This document shows positions 9,444 to 17,884 of a stretch of 64,000 bases of DNA, piece by piece. Under the pieces are notes generated by a model that did no database searches, was not told where the DNA came from, and saw only the letters and a program-made list of their open reading frames with translations. Made by a program: the position numbers and the translations under genes. This DNA comes from Scytonema sp. UIC 10036 (GTDB taxonomy: Bacteria; Cyanobacteriota; Cyanobacteriia; Cyanobacteriales; Nostocaceae): assembly GCF_009725235.1 (NCBI RefSeq), contig NZ_WJFC01000018.1:42375-106374 (forward strand), in the 5' to 3' direction. Position 1 is the first letter of the stretch. Each line of letters opens with the position of its first letter.

Positions 9444-9508
9444 CTCGCAAAGGCGCAAAGGCGCAAAGGCACAGAAAAACCTTGGCGTCTTTGCGTCTTT
9501 GCGTGAGG
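9444..9508. repeat. Interspersed hairpin repeat (GCAAAGGC type)
   Basis: An imperfect inverted repeat: tandem GCAAAGGC units on the left and the complementary GTCTTTGC units on the right. It lies between the histidine kinase and a degenerate copy of its end. A half-copy of the same repeat occurs at 63121-63146. Confidence 0.65.
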
Positions 9509-9519
9509 CTAAAAAATAA

Positions 9520-9664
9520 TTAATATTTTAATGTCGTTCGCAACTATGGGGATGTTTTCGCGATCGCAGGTTATAGGTTAGGTTTAGCCATTACCCATCA
9601 GATTGTAGTGGAAAAACATGGTGGCAAAATCACTTACAAGTCAGAGTTACAGAAAGGTGCATAA
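9520..9664 (+). pseudogene. Degenerate, internally deleted copy of the histidine kinase 3' end
   Basis: The stretch near 9530-9575 matches the kinase near 9028-9070 (the CGTAACTATGGAGATGTT region). After an internal deletion, 9576-9660 matches 9308-9390 almost base for base (the LAITYQIVVEKHGGKIT coding region). It keeps an open frame in the second part and a stop TAA near 9662. It is a remnant of a partial tandem duplication with no start and no complete domain, and I expect no function. Confidence 0.75.
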
Positions 9665-9676
9665 TATACCATTATA

Positions 9677-9711
9677 CCAATGACCAATGACCAATGACCA
9701 ATGACAAGTGA
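9677..9711. repeat. Heptamer array (CCAATGA, five units)
   Basis: Four exact CCAATGA units (9677-9704) and one variant (CAAGTGA) lie upstream of the DUF937 gene. It is the same class of 7-bp array as those at 830, 5958, 23847 and 56141. Confidence 0.8.
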
Positions 9712-9815
9712 CAACCGTATATTCACAATTCCTTTAGAATGCCTATGGATGTGAAAGACAACTTGCATGTCACAATTTTCTTTGGATGGTCACATAACAA
9801 GGGAGAAACGATCCT

Positions 9816-10340
9816 ATGGGGCTTTTTGACCAGATTATCAATGCAATTGACAATCCCAATCAGCAAGGTAACACCAGTCAATTGGGTAATATTATTAACA
9901 CAGTACAGCAAATAAGTGGCAGTACTGGTACAGACTCCTCAACAATGCAGTCAGCTTTGGGTATTGTAGGGAACTACGTGCGTTCTGCGTTACAAGAAAA
10001 GCAAAACACAGAAGGCAATGAAGCAGCACAAGATGTTGTGAACGAATACGGTGGTACTTCCCCTAACGCCCAAGCCGTCGATTCTTTATTTCCTCCTTTT
10101 GTACAGCAGCAAGTGGCAGATGCTGTTTCTCAGCGCACGGGTTTAAACGCTGGTATGGTTCAACAACTATTACCAATTTTGGTTCCTTTAGTGCTAAATC
10201 TATTGAAATCGGGATCAAATGCTCAAAATCCCCAAGCTGGAGGGAATTCTGTATTAAATTCTTTCCTTGATTCTGACAGAGATGGTGATGTTGATATCAT
10301 GGACGCTATGCAAATGGCGAGTCGATATCTAGGAAGGTAA
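9816..10340 (+). CDS. DUF937 family protein with C-terminal calcium-loop motif
   Basis: A 174-residue protein starting MGLFDQIINAIDNP, with GGGAG upstream at normal spacing. The body (LNAGMVQQLLPILVPLVLNLL) is typical of DUF937, a helical family found in cyanobacteria and proteobacteria (YidB-like). The last 25 residues, FLDSDRDGDVDIMDAMQMA, form a DxDxDGDVDxxD loop like those of dockerins and EF-hands, which suggests calcium binding. No signal peptide is evident. The role is not known. Confidence 0.8.
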   Translation: MGLFDQIINAIDNPNQQGNTSQLGNIINTVQQISGSTGTDSSTMQSALGIVGNYVRSALQEKQNTEGNEAAQDVVNEYGGTSPNAQAVDSLFPPFVQQQVADAVSQRTGLNAGMVQQLLPILVPLVLNLLKSGSNAQNPQAGGNSVLNSFLDSDRDGDVDIMDAMQMASRYLGR

Positions 10341-10342
10341 AC

Positions 10343-10431
10343 CTCTGCTCTTCTCTGGTGTGTTCTCTGCGCCTCTGTGGTTCAATAAATAACTTTTGAA
10401 CCGCAGAGGCACGGAGAACGCAGAGCAAAGA
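10343..10431. repeat. Interspersed hairpin repeat (CCGCAGAGGC type), copy 1
   Basis: A long imperfect inverted repeat: CTCTGCGCCTCTGTGGTTCAA pairs with the complementary arm ending near 10431 around an A/T-rich loop. A second copy of the same family is at 14615-14688. It sits directly after the DUF937 stop codon and could act as a terminator. Confidence 0.7.
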
Positions 10432-10553
10432 GTGACGATAGACAGCCGATCGCAAAAATTTACATCATTCAGTGAATTAACTGGCACAAAATAGTGGCGC
10501 ATTTACCTAAATCAAAAAGATGATGTAAGTGTCGCGCCACTAGCGTGCTGCTT

Positions 10554-13500
10554 ATGTCACCAAACCTCGATCCTCCGCTTAAAATAGAACTTCGACTGCC
10601 ATCTACTCATCCCGATTTACTGCAAGGGCTTGATATATGGCTGGACTTAGGTTTGATATCAGATGCTCAAGTTCGGCAGATTTGTCAGGAACACTTAGTC
10701 TGTCGTGTGGTATCGCAACCTCAGGCATTACCGAAACTACAACCACCAGTCGCCCATAATAATGTAGGAAAGTTACGTGTAGCGTCTCTACCTGAAGCTA
10801 AACAACCACTCCCTCAAAAACCCAATATTCTTGCCCAAATGTTACAGTCACTGGGAGAAGAATTGAGCGTCCGTTGGCTGCTGTTTTTAGGGATGTTCTT
10901 AGTTGTATTGTCCTCTGGGGTACTTGCTGCTAGCCAATGGGATAAGTTTCCTTCCTCTGGGCAATATGGGGTTTTGCTTGCTTACACTTTAAGTTTTTGG
11001 GGAGTTAGCTTTTGGACTGGCAAACAATCTAATTTAAGCTTGACGACTCGCGCTTTGCTGATTGTGACTCTTTTGTTGGTACCAGTAAACTTCTGGGCAA
11101 TGGATAGTTTTCAACTATGGCAAAATCCCCTGAACTGGATTGTCATTGCTATAGCCTCGACTGTCTTGACAGCTGTCACCGTCTTATCCAGTCACAATCG
11201 GGTATTTGAAACTAATAAGAAAATTTCAAAAGCAATTTTATTTAATATCTTAGGGCTGTCGTACTTGCACTGGGGTTGGCAATTATTGGGGTTTCCTATT
11301 GTAGCCGTATATTTTGCCACTATAGGAACAGCGATCGCGAGTATTTATCGCGCTCATTACCAGAAAAACTCCCCAAGCCAAGGGAGTCGCTTCTATGATG
11401 ATAGCCCTGAAACAACTTCGCCTCCTGTTAAATCAGAAAGTGATGTTCTTTCTCCTTCCCCAAAGAAAGAAGCAAGTATCAATTTATATACATCCATCAT
11501 TATTTATGCCTTAATCGTACTCTTGGGAAGGGCACTCTTCATTGCCAAAGTCGATATTCAGCAACTCGGATTAGCGCTAGGCATTTGTGGTTGGTTAGTG
11601 ACTTGGTTACATCCCCCCCGCACCCCCGCACCCCTGCACCCCTCATCTCTCTTGGAACCCGTTGGCGGTATCTTATTATTACTGGGATGGTTGGTATCGG
11701 TGGGTTCACCATTTCCTTGGCAAGCAACAGCAGTGAGTTTCTTGGGTTTGTGGTTTTTCAACCGTCGCTTGCAACGTGGTGGTGTCAGAGCAGATGTGGC
11801 AGCCATTTTCGTTATTGGACTGGAGACGATTTGGTTGGGTTGGCGGTTAGTACCTGAAAATTTCCAGCAAAGTCTTGTGACTCTGGCAACTCAACTGGTA
11901 GGTTCCCGGAATGCTCCTTGGGAATTATTGAGTGTTGCGTTATTTCCCTATGTCATTGTTATGTTGCTATTGGCACGTAGATTTTACCGTGCCAAAAAGG
12001 TGAAATTGGCTCATTTTGCGGAACTGCTAGCATTGCTATTTGGGATTCTACTGACTGTGGTTAGTTTGGCAAATCCTACATTGCGTTCTGTCAATTTAGT
12101 TTTATCCACAATAACTTTATGGAAAGTTAGTCAAAGACATCCTCGTACAAGAGATTATTTGGTGTACATGACTCAGGTGGCTCTTGTACTGACGATTTGC
12201 TCGATAGTCGATCGCATATTGCCCGGTTTAACTCAGGAAGTCTGGGCAAGTCTTTTGTTAGTTATTGCGATCGCAGAGTGGTTATTGAGTCCGGGGGATA
12301 ACATTTGGCGGCGCAGTGCTTGGCACATGGGTATTGGGTTAGCAGTGCTCAGCTACATTCTATTTTGGGGAAATGCAAATCTAGCCTGGATTGGTTCTGG
12401 TAATGGCAGTGAAAAGTGGAGTCTTATTTGGCTGGCGACTCCAATGACATTGACAAGCCTTGCAAGTTGGGGGTATAAAACGAACATCCGGGTTGCATGG
12501 CGTTCCACTTCTAATATTTGGTTGAGTATTGGTGCTTTAGGGCTTGTTCAGTTACTCACTTTGCCTATAGCTGGGGGTCGGTTAATTGGTTTGGCTGTTG
12601 CCACTGGTTTGATGTTTGTCAATACCTATTATTTGCGACAAGTCCCATGGGCGGTAATGACTGTAGGGTATGGGTTGAGTGCGATCGCAGCCTTCTTATG
12701 GGAAGGTGTACCTGGTTTTCCAAGACTATCATCTCAAGGTGGGTTCTTGGTAGGGGCAGCGATTCTTACTATCCTGTGGATATTGCGGAGTTTGTTTAGT
12801 AATAAAGATACAGAAAATCAGAGAAATACAGAGAATGAAGAAGCCTCCGTGGCTGCTTCAACCTTGCCACAAATTTACGCGCTCGCATTTGATGGGTGGG
12901 CGATTGTGCTGTGCAGTGCTGAGTTATTGTTATTGAGTACTCACTCCCTGTTAGTCTACCAAAACCTCGTTGAGCCAGGATTTTTGTATTTAATTTCCAG
13001 TGCGATCGCGTTATCAGCAATTGTATATCGCACTTGGCGGCAACCTAATGATTGGGGATTTTATGGCATTGGTTGGTGTTTGGAATTATTCATTGCCGAG
13101 TTACTTGGTTTTGGCGAACATTCTCTTATCCAGATTGCAATCGCCAATGTTGCCTTGGGTTTGATGACTCAACTTTTAGGGGAGTTTTGGCAAAGGCGAC
13201 ACCAAGTTGCAAAACTACCAAACCGTTGGCATATTTTGCCTTTAGTCTATGGGATTTTTGGTGTGCTGCTGCGATCGCAAACCTTGACTAACTGGACTGG
13301 TTTATCATCCTTTGCTGTGGCTTTGATTGCTATTGGTGTGGGGAGACGCCACCAAAAATACAAACCATTGGTTTACTTGGGGCTTATTGGAGTTTCGGTT
13401 TCAGCATACGAACTTTTGTTATACCAACTCTTACAAGCATCGTCCGGAGCCTATGGGGATGGTTTCATTGCCATGTCTGTTCTGGGGACTGGTATTATGT

Positions 13501-14552
13501 ACACCTATCGCGTTCTTTCACCTTGGCTGTTGAATTACTTGCGTTTAACAAGTCAAGAACTCGATGTTGTGGCTCACATTCACTGGTTTGTTAGCAGTAG
13601 TTTGTTAGTTGCTGCTTGCTTTAGCACTGTAGAAGCCAAGACTCTCGGTTTGGGAACGGGGTTATTTTTAATCCGTTATGCCATTTTTCAAGGTAGAACT
13701 CAGTCGGAAAGTACTGACAGAAAAGCAATCCCTTTATCCTCCATCTGGGTTTATCTCGGTTTAGTCCAAATTGCTTGTCTGAGGGCTTTTTTACCAGAAA
13801 CTCCAATAATAGAATTGCTAGAGAAACAGTTGCTGCCATGGCAAGGTGCGATCGCATCCGTCATTGCTTACTTTATATACATTTTGCCTTGGGAAACTTG
13901 GGGGTGGGAGCAAACTCCTTGGCGTAGATCGGCATACTTCCTACCACTGATATTTTTATGGCAAACTAGAGTAGAAGTTTTCCCGATAAGTTTAATCGTT
14001 GCTGCAAGTTTTTATGCCATTGTTGCCAAAACGGGTAATAAGTTCCGCTTGACATACATCAGTTTAGTTTTAGGAAATTGGGCATTGTTCCGTTGGTTTT
14101 TAGCCCTGAATTTCACTGGTGCTTTGTGGTATGTTACACCTATTGGTTTATCACTGCTGTACATAGCTCAATTTGACCCCAGTTTAAAATTACCAAGCAA
14201 GAAATCTTCCCGTCATTTTCTGAGGCTTCTGGGTTGCGGTATCATTTGTGGTTGGGCAGTTGTTTTTGAGCGGAATGCGCCATTCATACCTGGAATTTTC
14301 AGTCTCATTGCTATCTTTGCAGGATTGGCATTGCGCGTTAGAGCTTTTCTTTATGTTGGAGTGACTGCCTTTTTTATCACAAGCTTCTATCAACTCGTGC
14401 TGTTGAGTTTGCAATATTCATTCTTCAAATGGGTTGTTGGCTTGCTTGTTGGAATTGCACTCCTAACCATTGCTGCTAATTTTGAAACTCGTCGCGAACA
14501 ACTAAATTCTTTACTTCGCAATGCTAGCGAGCAATTACAAGCATGGGAATGA
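10554..14552 (+). CDS. Large polytopic membrane protein (DUF2157-like N-terminus)
   Basis: A 1,332-residue protein. The first 60 residues contain LQGLDIWLDLGLISDAQVRQICQEHL, resembling the short N-terminal helix pair of DUF2157 membrane proteins. From residue 110 onward the chain is an almost continuous series of hydrophobic helices, probably more than 30, broken by a polar loop near 270-305. I see no enzymatic motif. The family is widespread in cyanobacteria and of unknown function; transport or envelope roles are possible. The ATG at 10554 is preferred to a GTG at 10545. The gene stands alone between two copies of the same hairpin repeat. Confidence 0.75.
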   Translation: MSPNLDPPLKIELRLPSTHPDLLQGLDIWLDLGLISDAQVRQICQEHLVCRVVSQPQALPKLQPPVAHNNVGKLRVASLPEAKQPLPQKPNILAQMLQSLGEELSVRWLLFLGMFLVVLSSGVLAASQWDKFPSSGQYGVLLAYTLSFWGVSFWTGKQSNLSLTTRALLIVTLLLVPVNFWAMDSFQLWQNPLNWIVIAIASTVLTAVTVLSSHNRVFETNKKISKAILFNILGLSYLHWGWQLLGFPIVAVYFATIGTAIASIYRAHYQKNSPSQGSRFYDDSPETTSPPVKSESDVLSPSPKKEASINLYTSIIIYALIVLLGRALFIAKVDIQQLGLALGICGWLVTWLHPPRTPAPLHPSSLLEPVGGILLLLGWLVSVGSPFPWQATAVSFLGLWFFNRRLQRGGVRADVAAIFVIGLETIWLGWRLVPENFQQSLVTLATQLVGSRNAPWELLSVALFPYVIVMLLLARRFYRAKKVKLAHFAELLALLFGILLTVVSLANPTLRSVNLVLSTITLWKVSQRHPRTRDYLVYMTQVALVLTICSIVDRILPGLTQEVWASLLLVIAIAEWLLSPGDNIWRRSAWHMGIGLAVLSYILFWGNANLAWIGSGNGSEKWSLIWLATPMTLTSLASWGYKTNIRVAWRSTSNIWLSIGALGLVQLLTLPIAGGRLIGLAVATGLMFVNTYYLRQVPWAVMTVGYGLSAIAAFLWEGVPGFPRLSSQGGFLVGAAILTILWILRSLFSNKDTENQRNTENEEASVAASTLPQIYALAFDGWAIVLCSAELLLLSTHSLLVYQNLVEPGFLYLISSAIALSAIVYRTWRQPNDWGFYGIGWCLELFIAELLGFGEHSLIQIAIANVALGLMTQLLGEFWQRRHQVAKLPNRWHILPLVYGIFGVLLRSQTLTNWTGLSSFAVALIAIGVGRRHQKYKPLVYLGLIGVSVSAYELLLYQLLQASSGAYGDGFIAMSVLGTGIMYTYRVLSPWLLNYLRLTSQELDVVAHIHWFVSSSLLVAACFSTVEAKTLGLGTGLFLIRYAIFQGRTQSESTDRKAIPLSSIWVYLGLVQIACLRAFLPETPIIELLEKQLLPWQGAIASVIAYFIYILPWETWGWEQTPWRRSAYFLPLIFLWQTRVEVFPISLIVAASFYAIVAKTGNKFRLTYISLVLGNWALFRWFLALNFTGALWYVTPIGLSLLYIAQFDPSLKLPSKKSSRHFLRLLGCGIICGWAVVFERNAPFIPGIFSLIAIFAGLALRVRAFLYVGVTAFFITSFYQLVLLSLQYSFFKWVVGLLVGIALLTIAANFETRREQLNSLLRNASEQLQAWE

Positions 14553-14614
14553 TATCACTGTGTGGGTCAAGGTGAATAAAAACTTCAAGAAATCAATTGC
14601 TCTCTCTCCTCTTA

Positions 14615-14688
14615 CCTCTGTGCTCTCTGCGTACTCTGCGGTTCAAAAGTCATTTATTTAACCGCAGAGGCGCAGAGAGCGCAGAGAG
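14615..14688. repeat. Interspersed hairpin repeat (CCGCAGAGGC type), copy 2
   Basis: The left arm CTCTGCGTACTCTGCGGTT pairs with the right arm beginning AACCGCAGAGGCGCAGAG around an A/T-rich loop. It belongs to the same family as 10343-10431, so the two copies bracket the large membrane protein gene. Apart from it, 14553-14828 shows nothing recognisable. Confidence 0.7.
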
Positions 14689-14828
14689 CGAAGATGAGGA
14701 ATTGTCACCTGAATCAAAATTTTCTGAGCCACCTTAACAGGGCTAGGTTGCTACTGTCCACCTCTAAAGACTTTTGGCGATCGTTCACATTGTTAACTCT
14801 ATATCAATATATGTTTTACAGGGAAAAT

Positions 14829-15632
14829 CTAGATGGCATCTGGATCTTCTCCTAACTCCCGCAATCGTGCTGCTAGGCGTTCGGCTCGTTGCTGCTCTTG
14901 CTCGGCTCGTTGCTGCTCTTGCTCGGCTCGTTGTCGCTCTTGCTCGGCTCGTTGCTGCTCTTGCTCCGCTATTTCTTCTGGTAGCAAGATTAAGTTCTTT
15001 TGTTGGTCAAACAACCGCAACCAGTGACACGTACCTTGCGCGGGTTCGCGACGGATCTGCCCTTCCCATGTCCCCAACCATAGCTGTAAAGTTTCGCACC
15101 ACAGCCAACCTGACTCATTAGTCTCTAGTGGTTGATAACGCTGCTTGTTGTCTAATTGCCAACCTTTTAGGGATTGGGAGTCAAACGGATCGAAGATGAA
15201 GTAGTTTGCTGTGTGGAATGTACGCTCATACAAGTGCTTCTTTTCCTCACGGTCTACGTGTGCTGTGCTAGGTGAGAGCAACTCAATAATCACATCGGGA
15301 TAGCGCCCCTCTTCCTCCCATACTACCCAACCTTGGCGATCGCGCTTCCCATCTACATCCAGCACCACGAAAACATCCGGTCCTCGAAAATCGCGATTCA
15401 ATACCTGCAAGCTGCTGTAGTAGACGAACATATTGCCACCTACAAAAAAATTCTCGCGGGATGCGAGAGCCGCCTGCGCTGATTCAATCAAAACATTTAT
15501 AGCAATCCTGTGGCGGTTACTTTCCAATGGTTCTCCATCATCAAATATCAAATTTGTCGGTGGTGTTGGCACTTCATATGGCTCAACCTGGGGCCATTTT
15601 GTCTCCGGTTTAGTTGTGGTATCTGGGGACAT
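14829..15632 (-). CDS. Uma2-family (DUF820) putative restriction endonuclease
   Basis: A 267-residue member of the large cyanobacterial Uma2/DUF820 group, which has a PD-(D/E)XK nuclease fold. Visible core: GPDVFVVLDVDG, then YPDVIIELLSPSTAHVDREEKKHLYER, which supplies the Asp, the Glu and the downstream basic residues of the fold. The C-terminus (about residues 215-260) is a charged helix of RAEQEQQ heptads predicted to form a coiled coil, encoded by a 21-bp tandem repeat. Members are highly multicopy in these genomes and their biological target is not settled. It stands alone on the minus strand. Confidence 0.88.
   Translation of the reverse strand: MSPDTTTKPETKWPQVEPYEVPTPPTNLIFDDGEPLESNRHRIAINVLIESAQAALASRENFFVGGNMFVYYSSLQVLNRDFRGPDVFVVLDVDGKRDRQGWVVWEEEGRYPDVIIELLSPSTAHVDREEKKHLYERTFHTANYFIFDPFDSQSLKGWQLDNKQRYQPLETNESGWLWCETLQLWLGTWEGQIRREPAQGTCHWLRLFDQQKNLILLPEEIAEQEQQRAEQERQRAEQEQQRAEQEQQRAERLAARLRELGEDPDAI
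14881..14964. repeat. 21-bp coding tandem repeat, four units
   Basis: Four consecutive 21-bp units (14881-14901, 14902-14922, 14923-14943, 14944-14964) differ at only two bases, in the third unit. Each encodes one seven-residue RAEQE(Q/R)Q heptad of the Uma2 coiled coil, so slippage changes the coil length without shifting the frame. Confidence 0.9.
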
Positions 15633-15946
15633 AGCCTTTTCTAGTATGGTTACGCGAGTGGAATGTTTGGCTTAGCTGAACTGGGAACACAGCCCACTAG
15701 CCAATTTATGTTTTCAGTTTAGCTTCTCGTATCATAATATAAAAAAGCTTGTGGAATTAGAGTTTAACCAATGCCCTTACTATTTCCAAAGCGAGCGCTT
15801 TATATACCGAAAACGGTTTAGAACTAGACTTTCCAACAATTATCAACAGTCGTAGGGGCGCAAGGCAATGCGCCCCTACAAATGCTGTGAACCTATTCTG
15901 AAAAAAAACAGTTCTTAAGCGTTTACAGTATATCTTTGAGATGGTA
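15633..15946. other. Intergenic stretch with a GTAGGGGCGCA hairpin
   Basis: There is no convincing gene in these 314 bases. They hold a perfect 11-bp hairpin at 15852-15879 (GTAGGGGCGCA, six-base loop, TGCGCCCCTAC), a dispersed palindrome type common in cyanobacterial intergenic DNA. A reading frame that crosses it on the minus strand looks like repeat translation, not a gene. Confidence 0.65.
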
Positions 15947-16387
15947 TTAGCTTTGTGGCACTTCATTAACATAGGAAGGTTTTGCTTGTCCAAGTTGATT
16001 AAGTAGCTTTTTGTCAGCAGTCCAATACTCGCCGTTAGCTCCGACTATTTCAGTACAAGCTAAAAATGCTGCATCGTATAAAGTCAGCATTTGATATTGT
16101 TCAGCTAATCTCCATGCTCGATGGCGAAGGATTTTGCTATCAAGATACTCAATAGGCAATTCACAAAATGCAGCAAAAAGTTCACTTGCTTGTTCAGGGT
16201 TAATTAGCTTAGCTCTAACCTTTTTTCGCAATACAGAACCGACTTCTGCCCATGTAAAGTAGGGTACAACTATTCTTGTACTGCCTTCAATCGCCTCAAC
16301 AACAAGAGCCATGGCTAAAGGTTCGTATTCTGCACTGACCAAATATTTAATGAATACACTCGTATCTAAGCATAAGATTCTAGACAT
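15947..16387 (-). CDS. PIN-domain ribonuclease toxin (VapC-like)
   Basis: A 146-residue PIN domain with its acidic residues in place: Asp in CLDTSVFIKYL near the N-terminus, Glu in FTWAEVGSVL, Asp in LYDAAFLAC and Asp in WTADKKLLN. These bind divalent metal for RNA cleavage in VapC toxins. The start overlaps the end of the upstream antitoxin gene by eight bases, the usual arrangement of a translationally coupled TA operon. Length is normal for the family. Confidence 0.88.
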   Translation of the reverse strand: MSRILCLDTSVFIKYLVSAEYEPLAMALVVEAIEGSTRIVVPYFTWAEVGSVLRKKVRAKLINPEQASELFAAFCELPIEYLDSKILRHRAWRLAEQYQMLTLYDAAFLACTEIVGANGEYWTADKKLLNQLGQAKPSYVNEVPQS

Positions 16388-16619
16388 CTCGCTCTTCGCC
16401 TTCCCTAAGCTGATGAATTAATTCAGTGGCATCTGGCTGTTGCGGAATTTGTTTGCTGATAGCAAGAATCTTTTCGTGAGCCGCTAATCCTTTACGACGT
16501 CGCACTTCTCTTTCTAGTGCTAAAACAACTAAGTCATTGAGCGATTCTGCATCGTTTTTAACAGTCTTAGCATTATCTAAAAGTTCTGCTGGAAAGCGTA
16601 CTGTTATTCGTGAATCTAT
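16380..16619 (-). CDS. VapB-like antitoxin, start codon uncertain
   Basis: The recognisable protein begins IDSRITVRFPAELLDNAKTV, which resembles the N-terminal strand and helix of ribbon-helix-helix antitoxins; the C-terminal half is charged and would wrap the toxin. It overlaps vapC by eight bases. The expected initiation codon, where homologues usually start M(D/N)SRITVRFP, is ATA at 16617-16619, with GAGTGG nine bases upstream. In-frame alternatives are GTG at 16655 or TTG at 16658 or 16691, but those extensions run toward a decayed Hint gene. Either a non-canonical start is used or the start codon is mutated. Confidence 0.7.
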   Translation of the reverse strand: MDSRITVRFPAELLDNAKTVKNDAESLNDLVVLALEREVRRRKGLAAHEKILAISKQIPQQPDATELIHQLREGEERDV

Positions 16620-16700
16620 TTTGTTATACCACTCAATAACACCATATAATAGCACCAAATATTGGTGTGCGCCACCATGATGCACAAACAACCCATTTCT

Positions 16701-16833
16701 TCAATGTCTTTGATACAGTCGCTTCATTTCACGATATTTCAAGCCCAACAATCCAAGAGTCATCAGCAATCACCCAATGGCCAACTTTAATATCCTCAAT
16801 GCTCTTTATACCAAATGTTGTATTTAGTACAAA
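16701..16833 (-). pseudogene. Remnant of a Hint (intein/hedgehog-like) domain protein
   Basis: On the minus strand, 16833 downward reads FVLNTTFGIKSIEDIKVG, then HWVIADD, close to the block xxVxTxxGxKxIEDIxVGDWVxADD that opens Hint domains in bacterial polymorphic toxins. The frame then breaks. A +1 shift restores a YREMKRLYQR-like continuation before a stop near 16701. Hint modules release the toxic tip of secreted toxins, so this is probably debris of a polymorphic toxin gene. The fragment is short, hence the moderate confidence. Confidence 0.5.
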
Positions 16834-16887
16834 ATACCTAATGATGATGGTTTAATATGCACTTTGGTTGAGTTGCATTCCGTTAGG

Positions 16888-17403
16888 TTAACAGTCGCAA
16901 TTCCATATTTTCGGAAGATTGGTATTGCAGACTGCACATAAGAATAAATCATCTTTGACTATGTTTAATTGACAGCATACGGGACAGCGACGAAAAATAA
17001 ACTCAGTGGTAAAATTACCAGGATGAGGAAGTGGAATTTGTTCAAGTGCCTTTTCAACTTGAGACCATGATTCTGGTTCTGGACAATATCCTGTTGATTG
17101 GTTTGTAATTTCAACTACTTCAAAATTCTGTTTATTGTAGGCAAAAAATATCTCTCCAGCTGACAGTACAGATTTACCACCAGCACAAGCTATATGCTCA
17201 GAGTGGCGGTCTGCAACACGAATATAGCCTTCAGAATCAACTACGAAAGTGGCTGCAATCAGCCCCCAAGTGTTTGGCTTCTGCATAGTTTGATTTATCC
17301 AGCTTTTTAAAGCATCTACTGATTTAATGCGAATTCCAACTGGATAAGCAGCAACAGAAAGCCGGATATCATCAGGACCTATATATTCATATAATCTTGC
17401 CAT
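16888..17403 (-). CDS. Unknown protein with C-terminal zinc ribbon
   Basis: A 171-residue protein starting MARLYEYIGPDDIRLS, with GAGAGG seven bases upstream (which is why 17403 is chosen over a start further upstream). The centre has VVDSEGYIRVADRHSEHIACAGG and NQSTGYCPEPESW, a conserved-looking block with His and Cys residues that could be catalytic or metal-binding. The C-terminus has four Cys as CPVC and CAVC pairs, a zinc ribbon. I do not recognise the function. Its position next to a Hint remnant and a TA pair suggests a toxin or immunity role, but this is only context. Confidence 0.6.
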   Translation of the reverse strand: MARLYEYIGPDDIRLSVAAYPVGIRIKSVDALKSWINQTMQKPNTWGLIAATFVVDSEGYIRVADRHSEHIACAGGKSVLSAGEIFFAYNKQNFEVVEITNQSTGYCPEPESWSQVEKALEQIPLPHPGNFTTEFIFRRCPVCCQLNIVKDDLFLCAVCNTNLPKIWNCDC

Positions 17404-17526
17404 TTTCAAACCTCTCAAGACAATACTAATTAAAAAAGGTTGATGTTTCGCCATGTATATACATGGCTTACACATTGAAATTTAAAAACTTTTTGTCTTA
17501 ACCCAGTTTTTAGTTCGGTAGGTAAT

Positions 17527-17884
17527 TGTCAGTGTGACGATAATATTGCTATGAATGGAACTATAACCCTGCCGCTTAAAAGCCTGCAATGCTTATTCTT
17601 CGGTAACACGGTCACATCCTTTTTTTGATGCATTGTCATCAAAATCTTGCAGAAAACCAACAATGGAATTATAAGCTTGCCAAAATAGTTAAGTTAAGTA
17701 AAATGTCTGGGGTGTTTTTGTATCAATGGATAGCATTAATACAGTTGAGAATTTATGGATTTAATTTCATACAAAGTTCCCAAAAAATAACGTAATTACG
17801 TGCTAAAAAATAGAAGTATAACTTTGCCAAACGCAATTGGAAGCACAAGCGTGCGAAAACGGCAATATTATCGTCACACTGACA
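17527..17884. mobile_element. Miniature transposon (MITE-like), TGTCA...TGACA ends, 5-bp duplication
   Basis: A 358-bp element bounded by 23-bp perfect inverted repeats (17527-17549 and 17862-17884, outer bases TGTCAGTGTGACG). It is flanked by a 5-bp direct duplication GTAAT (17522-17526 and 17885-17889). Inside are three imperfect direct copies of a GGAAcTATAAnnnTGCC motif (near 17556, 17665 and 17813) and no gene. TGT...ACA ends, a 5-bp duplication and internal short repeats fit elements moved by TnsB/TniA-type transposases (Tn7/Tn5053 group). IS481 or IS3-type enzymes can also leave TG...CA ends. It must be moved in trans. Confidence 0.82.

Noticed and set aside
14774..15121. Plus-strand frame with repeated LARLVAALARLVAALA helices
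   Set aside because: It is the antisense reading of the 21-bp coding repeat of the Uma2 gene, which has clear family motifs on the other strand.
15757..15993. 78-residue minus-strand frame overlapping vapC's end
   Set aside because: It runs through the GTAGGGGCGCA hairpin, overlaps the toxin gene and lacks a ribosome-binding site.
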